Shown one piece after another: positions 1 through 6,691 of a stretch of 31,909 bases of DNA; position 1 is the stretch's first letter; every line of letters begins with the position of its first letter. The DNA is from a virus. Under the pieces are notes generated by a model. That model made no database searches, was not told where the DNA came from, and saw only the letters and a list, made by a program, of their open reading frames with translations. Location of the stretch: positions 1 to 31,909 of IMG/VR virus record IMGVR_UViG_3300009177_000087, one strand, 5' to 3'. Both the position numbers and the translations under genes were made by a program.

Positions 1-1
1 T

Positions 2-166
2 ATCATTGCGTGGAGAGAAGCGGGACTTGACAACGTGGGCGCGGGATGGTACTATCAGGATCGCGACGGGCAGGTGCCGGAACAGTGGCTCCACAATGGC
101 GAGGAGTCACGAATGACCAGCAAGTCCTGCTACGAAGCGGCCAAAGAGCAAGTGTTCGACATATAG
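2..166 (+). CDS. C-terminal fragment of an unidentified early protein (5' truncated)
   Basis: An open frame runs from the window edge to a TAG at 164-166, giving the last 54 residues of a protein whose start lies outside. The fragment contains a tryptophan/tyrosine-rich stretch (GWYYQD) followed by a charged, helical-looking tail. I do not recognise it. It is read as coding because it is open to the edge, ends just before a good ribosome site (GGAG 166-169) and lies in line with the next gene. A promoter-like element (27-55) sits inside it. Confidence 0.5.
   Translation: MIAWREAGLDNVGAGWYYQDRDGQVPEQWLHNGEESRMTSKSCYEAAKEQVFDI
27..55 (+). promoter_or_regulatory. sigma70-type promoter with extended -10
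   Basis: TTGACA (27-32), a 17-base spacer, then TACTAT (50-55) preceded by TG at the extended -10 position. The -10 hexamer is only 4/6 to consensus, but the layout matches seven other promoters in the window. It lies inside the preceding partial gene and would drive the small early genes from 178 on. Confidence 0.5.
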
Positions 167-177
167 GAGAATGACCA

Positions 178-384
178 ATGATGACGATGCGACCAACCAC
201 ACTGGAAGACGTGGATGGGAACGTTATTCCCGGAGGAATCGCTGAGTGTGGGCGATGCAAGGGCAACGTGTTCATCATCACGATGATCCAAACACAGAGC
301 CACCCGCATTACCAGTGCGTTGAGTGCGGCATATCTTATTGCGGCACTTGGGATGGCACCAAATGCGAAGGGATGACCCATTGA
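178..384 (+). CDS. Small zinc-ribbon-like protein
   Basis: A 68-residue protein with two CxxC knuckles (C24/C27 and C47/C50) plus an extra Cys55, spaced like a zinc ribbon. The ATG at 178 sits 8 bases after GGAG (166-169), which favours it over the second ATG at 181. Its stop overlaps the TTG start of the next gene. Small zinc ribbons in phage early regions may bind nucleic acid or host transcription proteins, but nothing here identifies a partner. Function unknown. Confidence 0.7.
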   Translation: MMTMRPTTLEDVDGNVIPGGIAECGRCKGNVFIITMIQTQSHPHYQCVECGISYCGTWDGTKCEGMTH

Positions 385-656
385 TCGAACATTCCGACAG
401 AATCCGGCTCTTCAACTGGGTTCAGGCGCGGGCCAACATACTGAAGGCCGCGTTGGACGAATCGTACAAGAGCCCAACCCCATCCACGGAGCGTTTCATC
501 GAAGAACTCCAAACCCAAGGCAAGACGCTCGCATTACTGGAACTGGCCGCAGCCATTCTCGATATCGGCTGGCACGCTCATCTTTCGGAGTACTCGGATG
601 AACTCATCGTTCCAGAGCCCTATCAACAACAAAGTAGCGAAACTGACCCTATTTGA
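381..656 (+). CDS. Hypothetical early protein, TTG start
   Basis: A 91-residue, mostly helical protein with no recognised domain. The frame is open further upstream, but a TTG at 381-383 overlaps the TGA of the previous gene and has AAGGGA at suitable spacing, so I take TTG as the start. The sequence mixes a charged N-terminus, a Leu/Ala-rich middle helix (LALLELAAAIL) and a Gln/Ser/Glu-rich tail. It overlaps the following HTH gene by 59 bases, and both frames look plausible. Role unknown. Confidence 0.6.
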   Translation: MIEHSDRIRLFNWVQARANILKAALDESYKSPTPSTERFIEELQTQGKTLALLELAAAILDIGWHAHLSEYSDELIVPEPYQQQSSETDPI

Positions 657-894
657 AAAATGCCAGGTGTTCGCTCTGGTTCTTTGTGGGGTGGATTTCG
701 ATGAGATTGCCGAGCATTTCGGCGTAACAAGGAGGACGGTACGGAACATACAGCAAGCCAGCGCCACCAACTACCCCAAGGTATTCGCCGAGTTTGTGTG
801 GTTCGGCTCGAAGCGCGCCTTCTGCCAGCGACACATAACCAGCAAACTTGAGGCCAAGTTTCCTACCATTCAGATCCCGCCGAAAGGGGAATGA
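598..894 (+). CDS. Small helix-turn-helix protein
   Basis: A 98-residue protein with an HTH-like segment in the middle (DEIAEHFGVTRRTVRNI), of the type seen in sigma-like and transposase-like DNA-binding domains. The ATG at 598 follows GGAG (587-590) by seven bases. The gene begins inside the end of the preceding one. The C-terminal third is basic and aromatic (VWFGSKRAFCQRH). It is likely a small DNA-binding regulator of early phage transcription; the target is unknown. The ATGA at 891-894 and the next ATG suggest coupling with the downstream gene. Confidence 0.65.
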   Translation: MNSSFQSPINNKVAKLTLFEKCQVFALVLCGVDFDEIAEHFGVTRRTVRNIQQASATNYPKVFAEFVWFGSKRAFCQRHITSKLEAKFPTIQIPPKGE

Positions 895-896
895 TC

Positions 897-1079
897 ATGA
901 TGCAGATGTTCATTACGCGAATCGCCAACGAGTCGGCGATGGAATTCTCGAAGCGCCGCAGCGTTGAGTTAGGCGAGGCTGAGAGAATGTGGCCCCGCGC
1001 CGAAAAGGTGCGGGATATCCCCAGCGGCTTTACGATGATTTACCGTGGGGAGAACGTCGCGTACTTCGCGGATAAATAA
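897..1079 (+). CDS. Hypothetical early protein (about 60 aa)
   Basis: A short unrecognised protein ending in YFADK. There is an ATG at 891 overlapping the previous stop, but the ribosome site GGGGA (886-890) is too close to it. ATG 897 (or 900) is better placed. The middle is charged (SKRRSVELGEAERMW) and the C-terminal part has a beta-like pattern. It is the last gene before a GC-rich hairpin and the facing minus-strand gene. Confidence 0.55.
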   Translation: MMQMFITRIANESAMEFSKRRSVELGEAERMWPRAEKVRDIPSGFTMIYRGENVAYFADK

Positions 1080-1084
1080 GAAAA

Positions 1085-1120
1085 CGGCCCCGGCGAAATG
1101 ACCAGAAAACGCCGGGGCCG
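1085..1120 (-). terminator. Rho-independent terminator (minus strand)
   Basis: A perfect 11-base inverted repeat (CGGCCCCGGCG / CGCCGGGGCCG) with a 14-base loop. On the minus strand it is followed by TTTTCTTATTT, so it terminates the minus-strand gene at 1147-1386. On the plus strand there is no T run, although the hairpin may still slow transcription leaving 1079. Confidence 0.75.
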
Positions 1121-1146
1121 CACATGTCGGGAAGGAGATACCCGAC

Positions 1147-1386
1147 TTAATCCGTCATGACCAGCAAACCAATCTCATTGACAACCCGTACGAGTGGGTC
1201 CTTGGATTCACCGTCTTCCTTTTCGTAGTCGCCGTTTTCATCCAATCCGCGAGCTTCGTCGTCATAACCCAGCGCTCCGGCGATGTTGGCCATTCCCTCT
1301 TCGTCTTCAAGGAAATACTGCCAGACGGCGCGTAGCGTTAGCAACTGGTCTTCAGTGAACCCAATATTCTTAGTCTTAGCTGGCAT
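1147..1386 (-). CDS. Small, very acidic early protein
   Basis: A 79-residue protein with roughly 19 Asp/Glu against 7 Lys/Arg, concentrated in the second half (YDDEARGLDENGDYEKED). The open frame extends upstream, but ATG 1386 has a strong GGAGG ribosome site, and the promoter at 1417-1445 lies just upstream, so the longer form is rejected. It is the only minus-strand gene in the left half and forms its own transcription unit with a dedicated promoter and terminator. Small acidic early proteins are often DNA mimics or inhibitors of host enzymes; that is inference, as no family was recognised. Confidence 0.75.
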   Translation of the reverse strand: MPAKTKNIGFTEDQLLTLRAVWQYFLEDEEGMANIAGALGYDDEARGLDENGDYEKEDGESKDPLVRVVNEIGLLVMTD

Positions 1387-1416
1387 TGTGAACCTCCGGG
1401 GTTGTAGGACTCCCGC

Positions 1417-1445
1417 AGTATACCACGCCGAGTGGCAGCTGTCAA
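1417..1445 (-). promoter_or_regulatory. Extended -10 sigma70 promoter for the acidic gene
   Basis: Read on the minus strand: TTGACA (1445-1440), a 17-base spacer ending in TGG, then TATACT (1422-1417). It is an almost perfect consensus with an extended -10, and lies 31 bases upstream of the ATG at 1386. Confidence 0.85.
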
Positions 1446-1490
1446 GTCCCTTTCTCACCCCCGCGTGGGCGCGCGGTGCATAGGCCCGCA

Positions 1491-1607
1491 GCTGCCCCGT
1501 GCGTACGGTCCGCTGCCCCGAGCGTATGGGTCGTACGGTGCCCGCCACCCACAGGCCCGCCACCCAGCCGCGCCGCTGGCGTATGGCATCCCGTGGCCCG
1601 CGTATGA
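1491..1607 (+). repeat. GCGTAYGG iteron cluster in the divergent promoter region
   Basis: Between the two divergent promoters are near-repeats of GCGTAYG: 1501-1508, 1522-1529, a TCGTACGG at 1531-1538, 1579-1586 and 1600-1607. Two pairs are spaced exactly 21 bases apart. The segment also holds duplicated GCTGCCCCG (1491, 1512) and GCCCGCCACCCA (1540, 1555). No convincing gene occupies 1387-1685. The repeats could be a replication origin or operator sites for an early regulator, given the PrimPol-helicase gene directly downstream. This reading is inference. Confidence 0.55.
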
Positions 1608-1633
1608 ACCATGTTGCGTGTTTGCATTCAATC

Positions 1634-1662
1634 TTGACACCGCCCGCGCGTACTGCTATACT
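1634..1662 (+). promoter_or_regulatory. Extended -10 sigma70 promoter for the PrimPol-helicase gene
   Basis: TTGACA (1634-1639), a 17-base spacer ending in TGC, then TATACT (1657-1662). The predicted transcript begins near 1669, immediately before GAGGGG and the ATG at 1686, giving a very short leader. Confidence 0.85.
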
Positions 1663-1685
1663 GGTGCTATCGTCGAGGGGAAATC

Positions 1686-4226
1686 ATGTTATCAGCTGTC
1701 ACAGGCGGCTTCTCATTCGAGTCCGCCGATGAGAAACTACTCAGAGAACAGCGCTCAATAACATACCAAATTAACAACAACTTTATTCAAGTTGGTGCCG
1801 TTTTCTTAAAACAGAGCGGCAAGACACCGTACGAGAACGATTGGTTCGCGCGAGGGTACCGCGACACAAACCTCCAGAGTTGGATCGATGACCCAGACCA
1901 CCAAATACTCAATGTCGGATTTAACTTACAGTTCGGATGGGTGGATATTGACATTGATTCGAGCAACCCCGCATATAACCAATGCATCGTTGCCGCACTT
2001 AACCATCTTGGGGTCGATACGCGGTTCCAGTTCGGACGGCTTTCGGTGGGGGCTCCTTCTCATTTGCTCGTCCAGCTTGGCGAGTCCGAAGCCTCCAACT
2101 TTAACCAGCTAAAGCAATTCGAACCCAGCGAATTCCGGATCGGGGGCGTGCGCCACAAAGTAGAGCTGCGCTCCCTCGCAACAAGCACGCAACAAGCAAA
2201 CCTAGTCCGTGAAGCCAAACAAACCGTAATGCCGGGATCGATATATGTCAACAAAGTCAAGGCTGACACTTATGACATTTCCGTCTGGTACCAAGGCGGA
2301 TCCGTTGTTGCCCATTCCGTTGGAGATGTGGCGGTTACGACGCCTCGAAGGACCGAGTTTAACACTATTATCCGAGCCATCGCTTTCGGAACAGCCCTGT
2401 ACTTGTTCCAACCACATTGGGTTGAGGGATCTAGACAAGTCACCGCCCAAAAAATAAGCGGGTGGCTCGCACGCGTGGTCGCCGAAAGCAACGGGCTAAA
2501 CAACCACGAGGCGATCGCAGACGACGTATTCTGCCCCGTCGATTCCGACAGCATCGCCGAAAGTCTGATAGAGTTCATCTGCAAATCGCTGGGCGACGAC
2601 GAGCCTTACATGCGGGTTCGCACATACCGCGATGCGTGCGGCAAGCTCGAGCGAAATCCCGACGCGAAGATTCCCGGCTGGCCGACTATGTCCCAGCTTT
2701 TCGGCGACGACGTAGTGAACGCGCTCCGGGCTGTTCTGATGCCCGGTGCCGACGTGTCAATTCTCACCAAGCTCGCCGAAAGGTACATATACGATGAAAC
2801 TGACGATCTCTATATCGATCGAGAGCGATTCCAAGCTTTTGCCCAATATGCGCACTCCGGCGCCGAATTGGATCGAAGGCATAGAGGGGATTTTGTACGA
2901 GTTGGGGGAAAACCCCGACCAGCCTTTAAGCTCTTTGAGATTTCAACTATTAGGAAAAGGGTTAACACACGAGATTTGTACCCCGAACTTGCCCCCGGCG
3001 GCATATTCAGAATTGACCGTATTGGTGAGCAAATTAGCGACGATAGCGAGGACGAGAGGGTTGTTAATACCGCCTTCAACACCTGGAAAGGTTGGTCAAT
3101 CGCCCCCGCAAACCCCATCGACTCGGACTTGATGCAACTGTGTGTAAGCAATCTTGACCAATTGTTATGCTACTTGACCCGAGACAACGAGGCTCAGGCG
3201 TTATGGATAAAGCAATGGTTAGCATGGACCATTCAGCACCCCGGCGTCAAGCAGCAAGTTGCGCCTGTTATCGTGGGGGGTCAAGGTGTCGGCAAATCAT
3301 TCTTCGGCAACACTTTTCTGATGTCCATATTCCAGAGCTTATGGGGCACGGCCTCGCCGAAATTACTGGAAGGAGCCTTTGCCATCGAGCCGTTCATAGG
3401 CAAGATGGTCGTCTTCATAGACGAGGCCAAGTTCCACTCCGAAGCTAGCACCGAAGAAATCAAGAAGCTAATCCGCAACGTCAGTATCGGCGGCGCGGAG
3501 AAGTTCCAATCGGCGCGAAACTACCGCATCTTTTCCCGCGTCATTTTCGCCAGCAACCACATTGATATGAACTTGGGGCAGGCCAACATACAAGACCGTG
3601 CCCTGTTCTACATGAAAGCGTACGATAGAGAACACAAGAGGATGACCGCCGCTGATTTTCGGCGATGGACGGTAACCCTCAAGCCATTCTTCGACAGGTT
3701 CAATGAATTGCTCGCCCGCAAAGACGCGCGGGAACATTACATGCGCTACTTTATGGATTTCGAGACGGATCGGCACGCGATAGAGAACACCGAAAATTCA
3801 GCGGCCACCGACAACGACATCGTCGCGTCGAACATGAGTTACGCAAGGCGCGTGGCGAAGTTCATCATAGAAGACGGCCGCATAATGGAGGACTCCGACA
3901 TATCGATGCCGTTCACCGTGTCGGACCTCAATAAGCGCGTTGGCGAAGTGTGCCGCGACATGGGCATGCTCCCTGTTCAAGGTGCGCGAGTAATGGCCGA
4001 ATTCCGGGAGGCCAGCGTCCTCGAAGCGCACACCGAAAATGGGCGGAACATGCTGCGGTTCAAGTACAAGATCGCCACTCTAACTGAGATGTTTGGCCTC
4101 GCTATTTCGGTGACGATGGAGCCCAAGTTCATATTTACCGACGAGGACAAGGGCGACAATGATACGACGCTTGCCTCACCGAAAGGGTGGCGGGGGCTAA
4201 ACAGGGCTTTATTCCGACGCGTATAG
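1686..4226 (+). CDS. PrimPol-superfamily 3 helicase fusion (replicative primase-helicase)
   Basis: An 846-residue two-domain protein. The N-terminal third has archaeo-eukaryotic primase (PrimPol) features: the acidic metal motif VDIDID (D87, D89, D91), a His in GAPSHLL (H126) and a third acidic position in HKVELR (E160). The C-terminal half is a D5/DUF5906-like helicase: Walker A GGQGVGKS (531-538, K537), Walker B VVFIDEAKF (D579, E580) and a sensor-type Asn in IFASNH. It probably unwinds and primes at the phage origin. Cyanophage S-2L, the classic Z-genome phage, also uses a PrimPol. The ATG at 1686 has GAGGGG upstream and its own promoter. The protein sits alone, followed by another promoter. 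Confidence 0.9.
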   Translation: MLSAVTGGFSFESADEKLLREQRSITYQINNNFIQVGAVFLKQSGKTPYENDWFARGYRDTNLQSWIDDPDHQILNVGFNLQFGWVDIDIDSSNPAYNQCIVAALNHLGVDTRFQFGRLSVGAPSHLLVQLGESEASNFNQLKQFEPSEFRIGGVRHKVELRSLATSTQQANLVREAKQTVMPGSIYVNKVKADTYDISVWYQGGSVVAHSVGDVAVTTPRRTEFNTIIRAIAFGTALYLFQPHWVEGSRQVTAQKISGWLARVVAESNGLNNHEAIADDVFCPVDSDSIAESLIEFICKSLGDDEPYMRVRTYRDACGKLERNPDAKIPGWPTMSQLFGDDVVNALRAVLMPGADVSILTKLAERYIYDETDDLYIDRERFQAFAQYAHSGAELDRRHRGDFVRVGGKPRPAFKLFEISTIRKRVNTRDLYPELAPGGIFRIDRIGEQISDDSEDERVVNTAFNTWKGWSIAPANPIDSDLMQLCVSNLDQLLCYLTRDNEAQALWIKQWLAWTIQHPGVKQQVAPVIVGGQGVGKSFFGNTFLMSIFQSLWGTASPKLLEGAFAIEPFIGKMVVFIDEAKFHSEASTEEIKKLIRNVSIGGAEKFQSARNYRIFSRVIFASNHIDMNLGQANIQDRALFYMKAYDREHKRMTAADFRRWTVTLKPFFDRFNELLARKDAREHYMRYFMDFETDRHAIENTENSAATDNDIVASNMSYARRVAKFIIEDGRIMEDSDISMPFTVSDLNKRVGEVCRDMGMLPVQGARVMAEFREASVLEAHTENGRNMLRFKYKIATLTEMFGLAISVTMEPKFIFTDEDKGDNDTTLASPKGWRGLNRALFRRV

Positions 4227-4234
4227 AAGACAAC

Positions 4235-4264
4235 TTGACAGGGTACGTGGCGACATGCTATGAT
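4235..4264 (+). promoter_or_regulatory. Extended -10 sigma70 promoter
   Basis: TTGACA (4235-4240), an 18-base spacer ending in TGC, and TATGAT (4259-4264). It lies between the helicase stop and the ATG at 4303 and has an AGGAG ribosome site downstream (4291-4295). Confidence 0.8.
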
Positions 4265-4302
4265 GCAGACGTCGCACCTACCAACCCAACAGGAGTTTAG
4301 TG

Positions 4303-4779
4303 ATGGTTAAGAAAGCAACGCAGACCGAGCCCGAGGTTCAGGAGCCCGCACCGGTCACCGAAACCGCCCCGGCCCCGGCCGAGGAGAAGAAGACCAAGTC
4401 GATCGTTCCGGCTCGCTACGCCGGGAAGTACAAGAAAGGCGGCGTCGACTCCCTCGCCGAGTTCATCAACGCGCAGTGCTCCGAGAAGGGCACGTTCGAC
4501 TTTGCCAAGTTCTGGGATCTGTGCAAGAAAAACGGTCTGCCCACCGAAAAGGTGGACCATTACGCCGGGCAGGTCGCCGAAAAGCGGCATGGCGCACAGG
4601 GTCGCGCTCGCATGACCCTTCGCAACATGCTCGCTACCATCGTTCGTAAGGACGGCAAGCTCATCGCCTTGGACGGTTCCGAGGCTACCCTCTCACTGCC
4701 GAAGCCGACACTGAGTGGAGCCGCTGCGGCGGCGAAGCAGGGTGCAGCGACGGGTGAGGCCGTAACTAGCCAGTATTGA
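4303..4779 (+). CDS. Basic phage protein with disordered N-terminus, unknown function
   Basis: A 158-residue protein. The first ~30 residues are Glu/Pro/Ala/Thr-rich and look disordered. The middle (about 35-130) is Lys/Arg-rich and compact-looking, with ARYAGKYKKGG, a helical stretch and MTLRNML. The tail is Ala/Gly-rich. ATG 4303 is seven bases after AGGAG; a GTG at 4300 is too close. It is the only gene between a strong promoter and a terminator, so it is probably made in quantity early. That pattern, plus the basic core, suggests a DNA- or RNA-binding accessory protein, but I recognise no family. Confidence 0.75.
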   Translation: MVKKATQTEPEVQEPAPVTETAPAPAEEKKTKSIVPARYAGKYKKGGVDSLAEFINAQCSEKGTFDFAKFWDLCKKNGLPTEKVDHYAGQVAEKRHGAQGRARMTLRNMLATIVRKDGKLIALDGSEATLSLPKPTLSGAAAAAKQGAATGEAVTSQY

Positions 4780-4810
4780 GCCCCCCTCGGATACTAAGCT
4801 AGGATCGGCA

Positions 4811-4851
4811 GGGGCGTCTCCGTGTAGAATCGGGGACGCCCCAAATTTTTT
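4811..4851 (+). terminator. Rho-independent terminator
   Basis: An 11-base stem (4811-4821 with 4832-4842, one G-T wobble) and a 10-base loop, followed by AAATTTTTT. The ribosome site of the next gene (GGAGG 4852-4856) starts at the end of the T run, so read-through could directly supply that gene. Confidence 0.85.
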
Positions 4852-4861
4852 GGAGGATATG

Positions 4862-5077
4862 ATGCACGCAGAAACGTTTAAGTATCTGAATCCCACCGAT
4901 GAACAGCTTACCAAGATGACCATTATGCGCGGGGTTGCCGCGGAATACGCTAGTTTTGTAGATGCGCACTTGCCCGAGGGGCCAGACAAAACTTACATCC
5001 TTCGGAAGTTCCGGGAAGTTGCGATGTGGGTAAACATAGCCATCACCCGCAACCCGGATGGCTCGCCACGCACATAA
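4862..5077 (+). CDS. Acb2/Vs.4-like cyclic-nucleotide sponge (anti-CBASS candidate)
   Basis: A 71-residue, two-helix-hairpin-like protein. The pattern F-K-Y-x2-P near the N-terminus, a first helix (MTIMRGVAAEYASFV), a P-x-G-x-D-K turn and a second helix (LRKFREVAMWVNIAIT) match what I know of phage Acb2/Vs.4 proteins. Those form hexamers that sequester cyclic di- and trinucleotides made by CBASS and related systems. The start is ATG 4862, six bases after GGAGG (4852-4856); the ATG at 4859 is too close. The gene follows a terminator and precedes a promoter, so it is an independent cassette. Family assignment is from memory of the motif pattern, without a search. Confidence 0.65.
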   Translation: MHAETFKYLNPTDEQLTKMTIMRGVAAEYASFVDAHLPEGPDKTYILRKFREVAMWVNIAITRNPDGSPRT

Positions 5078-5084
5078 GGGGTAC

Positions 5085-5113
5085 TTGACAGGGACGCCGC
5101 CGTGTGATACAAT
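5085..5113 (+). promoter_or_regulatory. Extended -10 sigma70 promoter
   Basis: TTGACA (5085-5090), a 17-base spacer ending in TGA, and TACAAT (5108-5113). Transcription would start near 5120, before the GGGAG ribosome site and the GTG at 5140. Confidence 0.8.
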
Positions 5114-5139
5114 GGCGGTGTCCAGCATGGGAGCGTGAA

Positions 5140-5631
5140 GTGAAGCAAGAAACCTACGATTACGCAATGCGAGTGTGTGGCGGCGTGTTGAAGCTCGTGT
5201 CCATGATACGGCAAGACACCGCCGAAGTGGTGGCGACAAATGACCACGTTGAAGTAATCAAGCACTACGACAAGGTCCGCAAGCTCACCGAGGAGATCAA
5301 GGAGGCTCGCGAAGCCCTCGACGAGATGGAAAAGCAGCTGAGCCGCGAGCAGGTGCCCGAAGTAATGCGGGCGCACAAAATCAAGACAATCACCATCGAA
5401 GGTGTCGGCCGAGTATCCTTGGGGAATCGCTGGTCTTGCACCATGCTCAACAAGGATGCTGGGTTTGAGTACCTCCGCAACAACAACGCTGCGGGGCTTA
5501 TCATCGAGACGGTCAATTCGCAAACACTAGCCGCTTATGCGAAGGACCTGAGCACCACGAAAGGAGTGGAACTGCCAGCGGACATATTCAAAACAGGCAT
5601 CATGACTTACACGAGCATAACGAAGGCATAA
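5140..5631 (+). CDS. Coiled-coil phage protein of unknown function, replication cluster
   Basis: A 163-residue protein. Residues ~40-75 form a strongly charged heptad-like helix (KLTEEIKEAREALDEMEKQL). The second half looks globular, with a beta-rich IEGVGRVSLGNRWSC followed by helices and a VNSQTLAAYAKDL segment. I chose GTG 5140 because GGGAG (5129-5133) precedes it and the open frame upstream runs into the promoter. Similar small proteins occur beside phage recombination and ssDNA-binding genes, but I cannot name a family. It is first in an operon that continues through the 37-aa peptide and the possible SSB. Confidence 0.75.
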   Translation: MKQETYDYAMRVCGGVLKLVSMIRQDTAEVVATNDHVEVIKHYDKVRKLTEEIKEAREALDEMEKQLSREQVPEVMRAHKIKTITIEGVGRVSLGNRWSCTMLNKDAGFEYLRNNNAAGLIIETVNSQTLAAYAKDLSTTKGVELPADIFKTGIMTYTSITKA

Positions 5632-5635
5632 CGCA

Positions 5636-5749
5636 ATGTCAGCGTGGTGGTTAGTGGCTGGATTCGTAATAGTGGCTTTAATACCGCCCAAATACGACCC
5701 AGCTATCCGCATCAAAGAATGGCTAATGAAGGACAAGGACAAATGGTAG
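5636..5749 (+). CDS. 37-aa single-pass membrane peptide
   Basis: A short frame of 37 codons from ATG 5636 to TAG 5747-5749. It starts MSAWWLVAGFVIVALIPP, a single hydrophobic segment, and ends in a charged tail (IKEWLMKDKDKW). A GAAGG precedes the start, and its stop overlaps the ATG (5743) of the next gene, the usual coupling in this phage. The small size and topology suggest a membrane-acting early peptide such as an inhibitor or superinfection-exclusion factor. Function not determinable. Confidence 0.6.
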   Translation: MSAWWLVAGFVIVALIPPKYDPAIRIKEWLMKDKDKW

Positions 5750-6606
5750 ACTTCCAGACCAAGCAGGGAGCCGAAATGGCACAGGCCCTCGCAAAGCGAG
5801 ACAACAGTAACGTTCCTGATCATCTTCGTCAATTCGCCAAGGCAAAGATCGGCAACATTGACCAGACCGATCTCGTAATACCCCGCATCAAGCTCCTGCA
5901 GGCGCTTTCGCCGGAGCTTACCACGTTCGACAACGCCAAGGTCGGCACGTTCTGGCATACCATCGCTAGCCAGAACCTAGGAGCCGAGCTGTTGGCGATT
6001 CCGATCGTCATCAAGAAATCCTACATCTTGTGGGCACCCCGCAACGATGACCGGGGCATTCTCGCCCGCGCGATGGACGGCATCCATTGGGACCCGCCCA
6101 ACGCTGAGTTCACCGTCAAGCCGAAAGGCAGCTCGCAGTCGGTGACTTACTACACCAAGGAGACGGTCGCCGAAAGCGGGCTGGACCAGTTTGGCTCCAG
6201 CGTTCCCGGCGACTCGCAATCGACCCCGGCTGCGGCGCTCACATACAACATGCTGTGGTTCCTGCCGGAGTTCCCCGAGTTGAGCCCGTCGGTGATCATT
6301 AACACGAGGAGCAGCATCAAGCCGATGCAGCAACTACTGTCGAAGATCGACTCCAAGCCCATCGCCCATTACGTGCAGATGTACAAAATCGGCATCGTGA
6401 TGGCAAAGGGAGCCGAGGGGCCATACTACAACTACACTTACACCGGGGTGGGGTTCGCCGACGGACATGAGGCGGGCATCACCGCCAAAATGTACGAGCG
6501 ATTCCGCGAGGCCGCGTGGCAGGCAAATGAGGAGGCATCCGACGTCTCCGAGGATAACCGCCCCGAGCGGAGCCCCGGCAACCCGGAAATGGCTAGCAAG
6601 TTCTAG
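5743..6606 (+). CDS. Conserved phage replication-region protein, possible ssDNA-binding protein
   Basis: A 287-residue protein. The core (about 40-250) contains IPRIKLLQALSPEL, GTFWHT and APRNDDRGILARAMDG. I associate this pattern with a conserved phage protein encoded near DNA polymerases. The last ~25 residues are acidic/polar and end in Phe (PEMASKF), loosely like the C-terminal tails of ssDNA-binding proteins such as T7 gp2.5. A role in coating ssDNA is therefore possible but unproven. ATG 5743 overlaps the preceding stop and has AAGGA upstream; ATG 5719 is an in-frame alternative. Confidence 0.75.
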   Translation: MVDFQTKQGAEMAQALAKRDNSNVPDHLRQFAKAKIGNIDQTDLVIPRIKLLQALSPELTTFDNAKVGTFWHTIASQNLGAELLAIPIVIKKSYILWAPRNDDRGILARAMDGIHWDPPNAEFTVKPKGSSQSVTYYTKETVAESGLDQFGSSVPGDSQSTPAAALTYNMLWFLPEFPELSPSVIINTRSSIKPMQQLLSKIDSKPIAHYVQMYKIGIVMAKGAEGPYYNYTYTGVGFADGHEAGITAKMYERFREAAWQANEEASDVSEDNRPERSPGNPEMASKF

Positions 6607-6636
6607 GCGCGTCCGCATATTGTAGCGCCTGGAAGG

Positions 6637-6670
6637 CGGGGCCGGTTGTTGCCCATGGCGATCGGCCCCG
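6637..6670 (+). repeat. GC-rich inverted repeat in a short intergenic gap
   Basis: CGGGGCCG (6637-6644) and CGGCCCCG (6663-6670) form an 8-base perfect stem with an 18-base loop, after the stop at 6606 and before the ribosome site of the next gene. There is no T run, so it is more likely an RNA-processing or pausing hairpin than a classical terminator. Confidence 0.5.
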
Positions 6671-6691
6671 TCCCCATCGAAGGAAATAATC

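Noticed and set aside
1432-1761. Plus-strand frame through the iteron region into the PrimPol gene
   Set aside because: Crosses two promoters and repeats, has no ribosome site and overlaps the well-supported PrimPol start.
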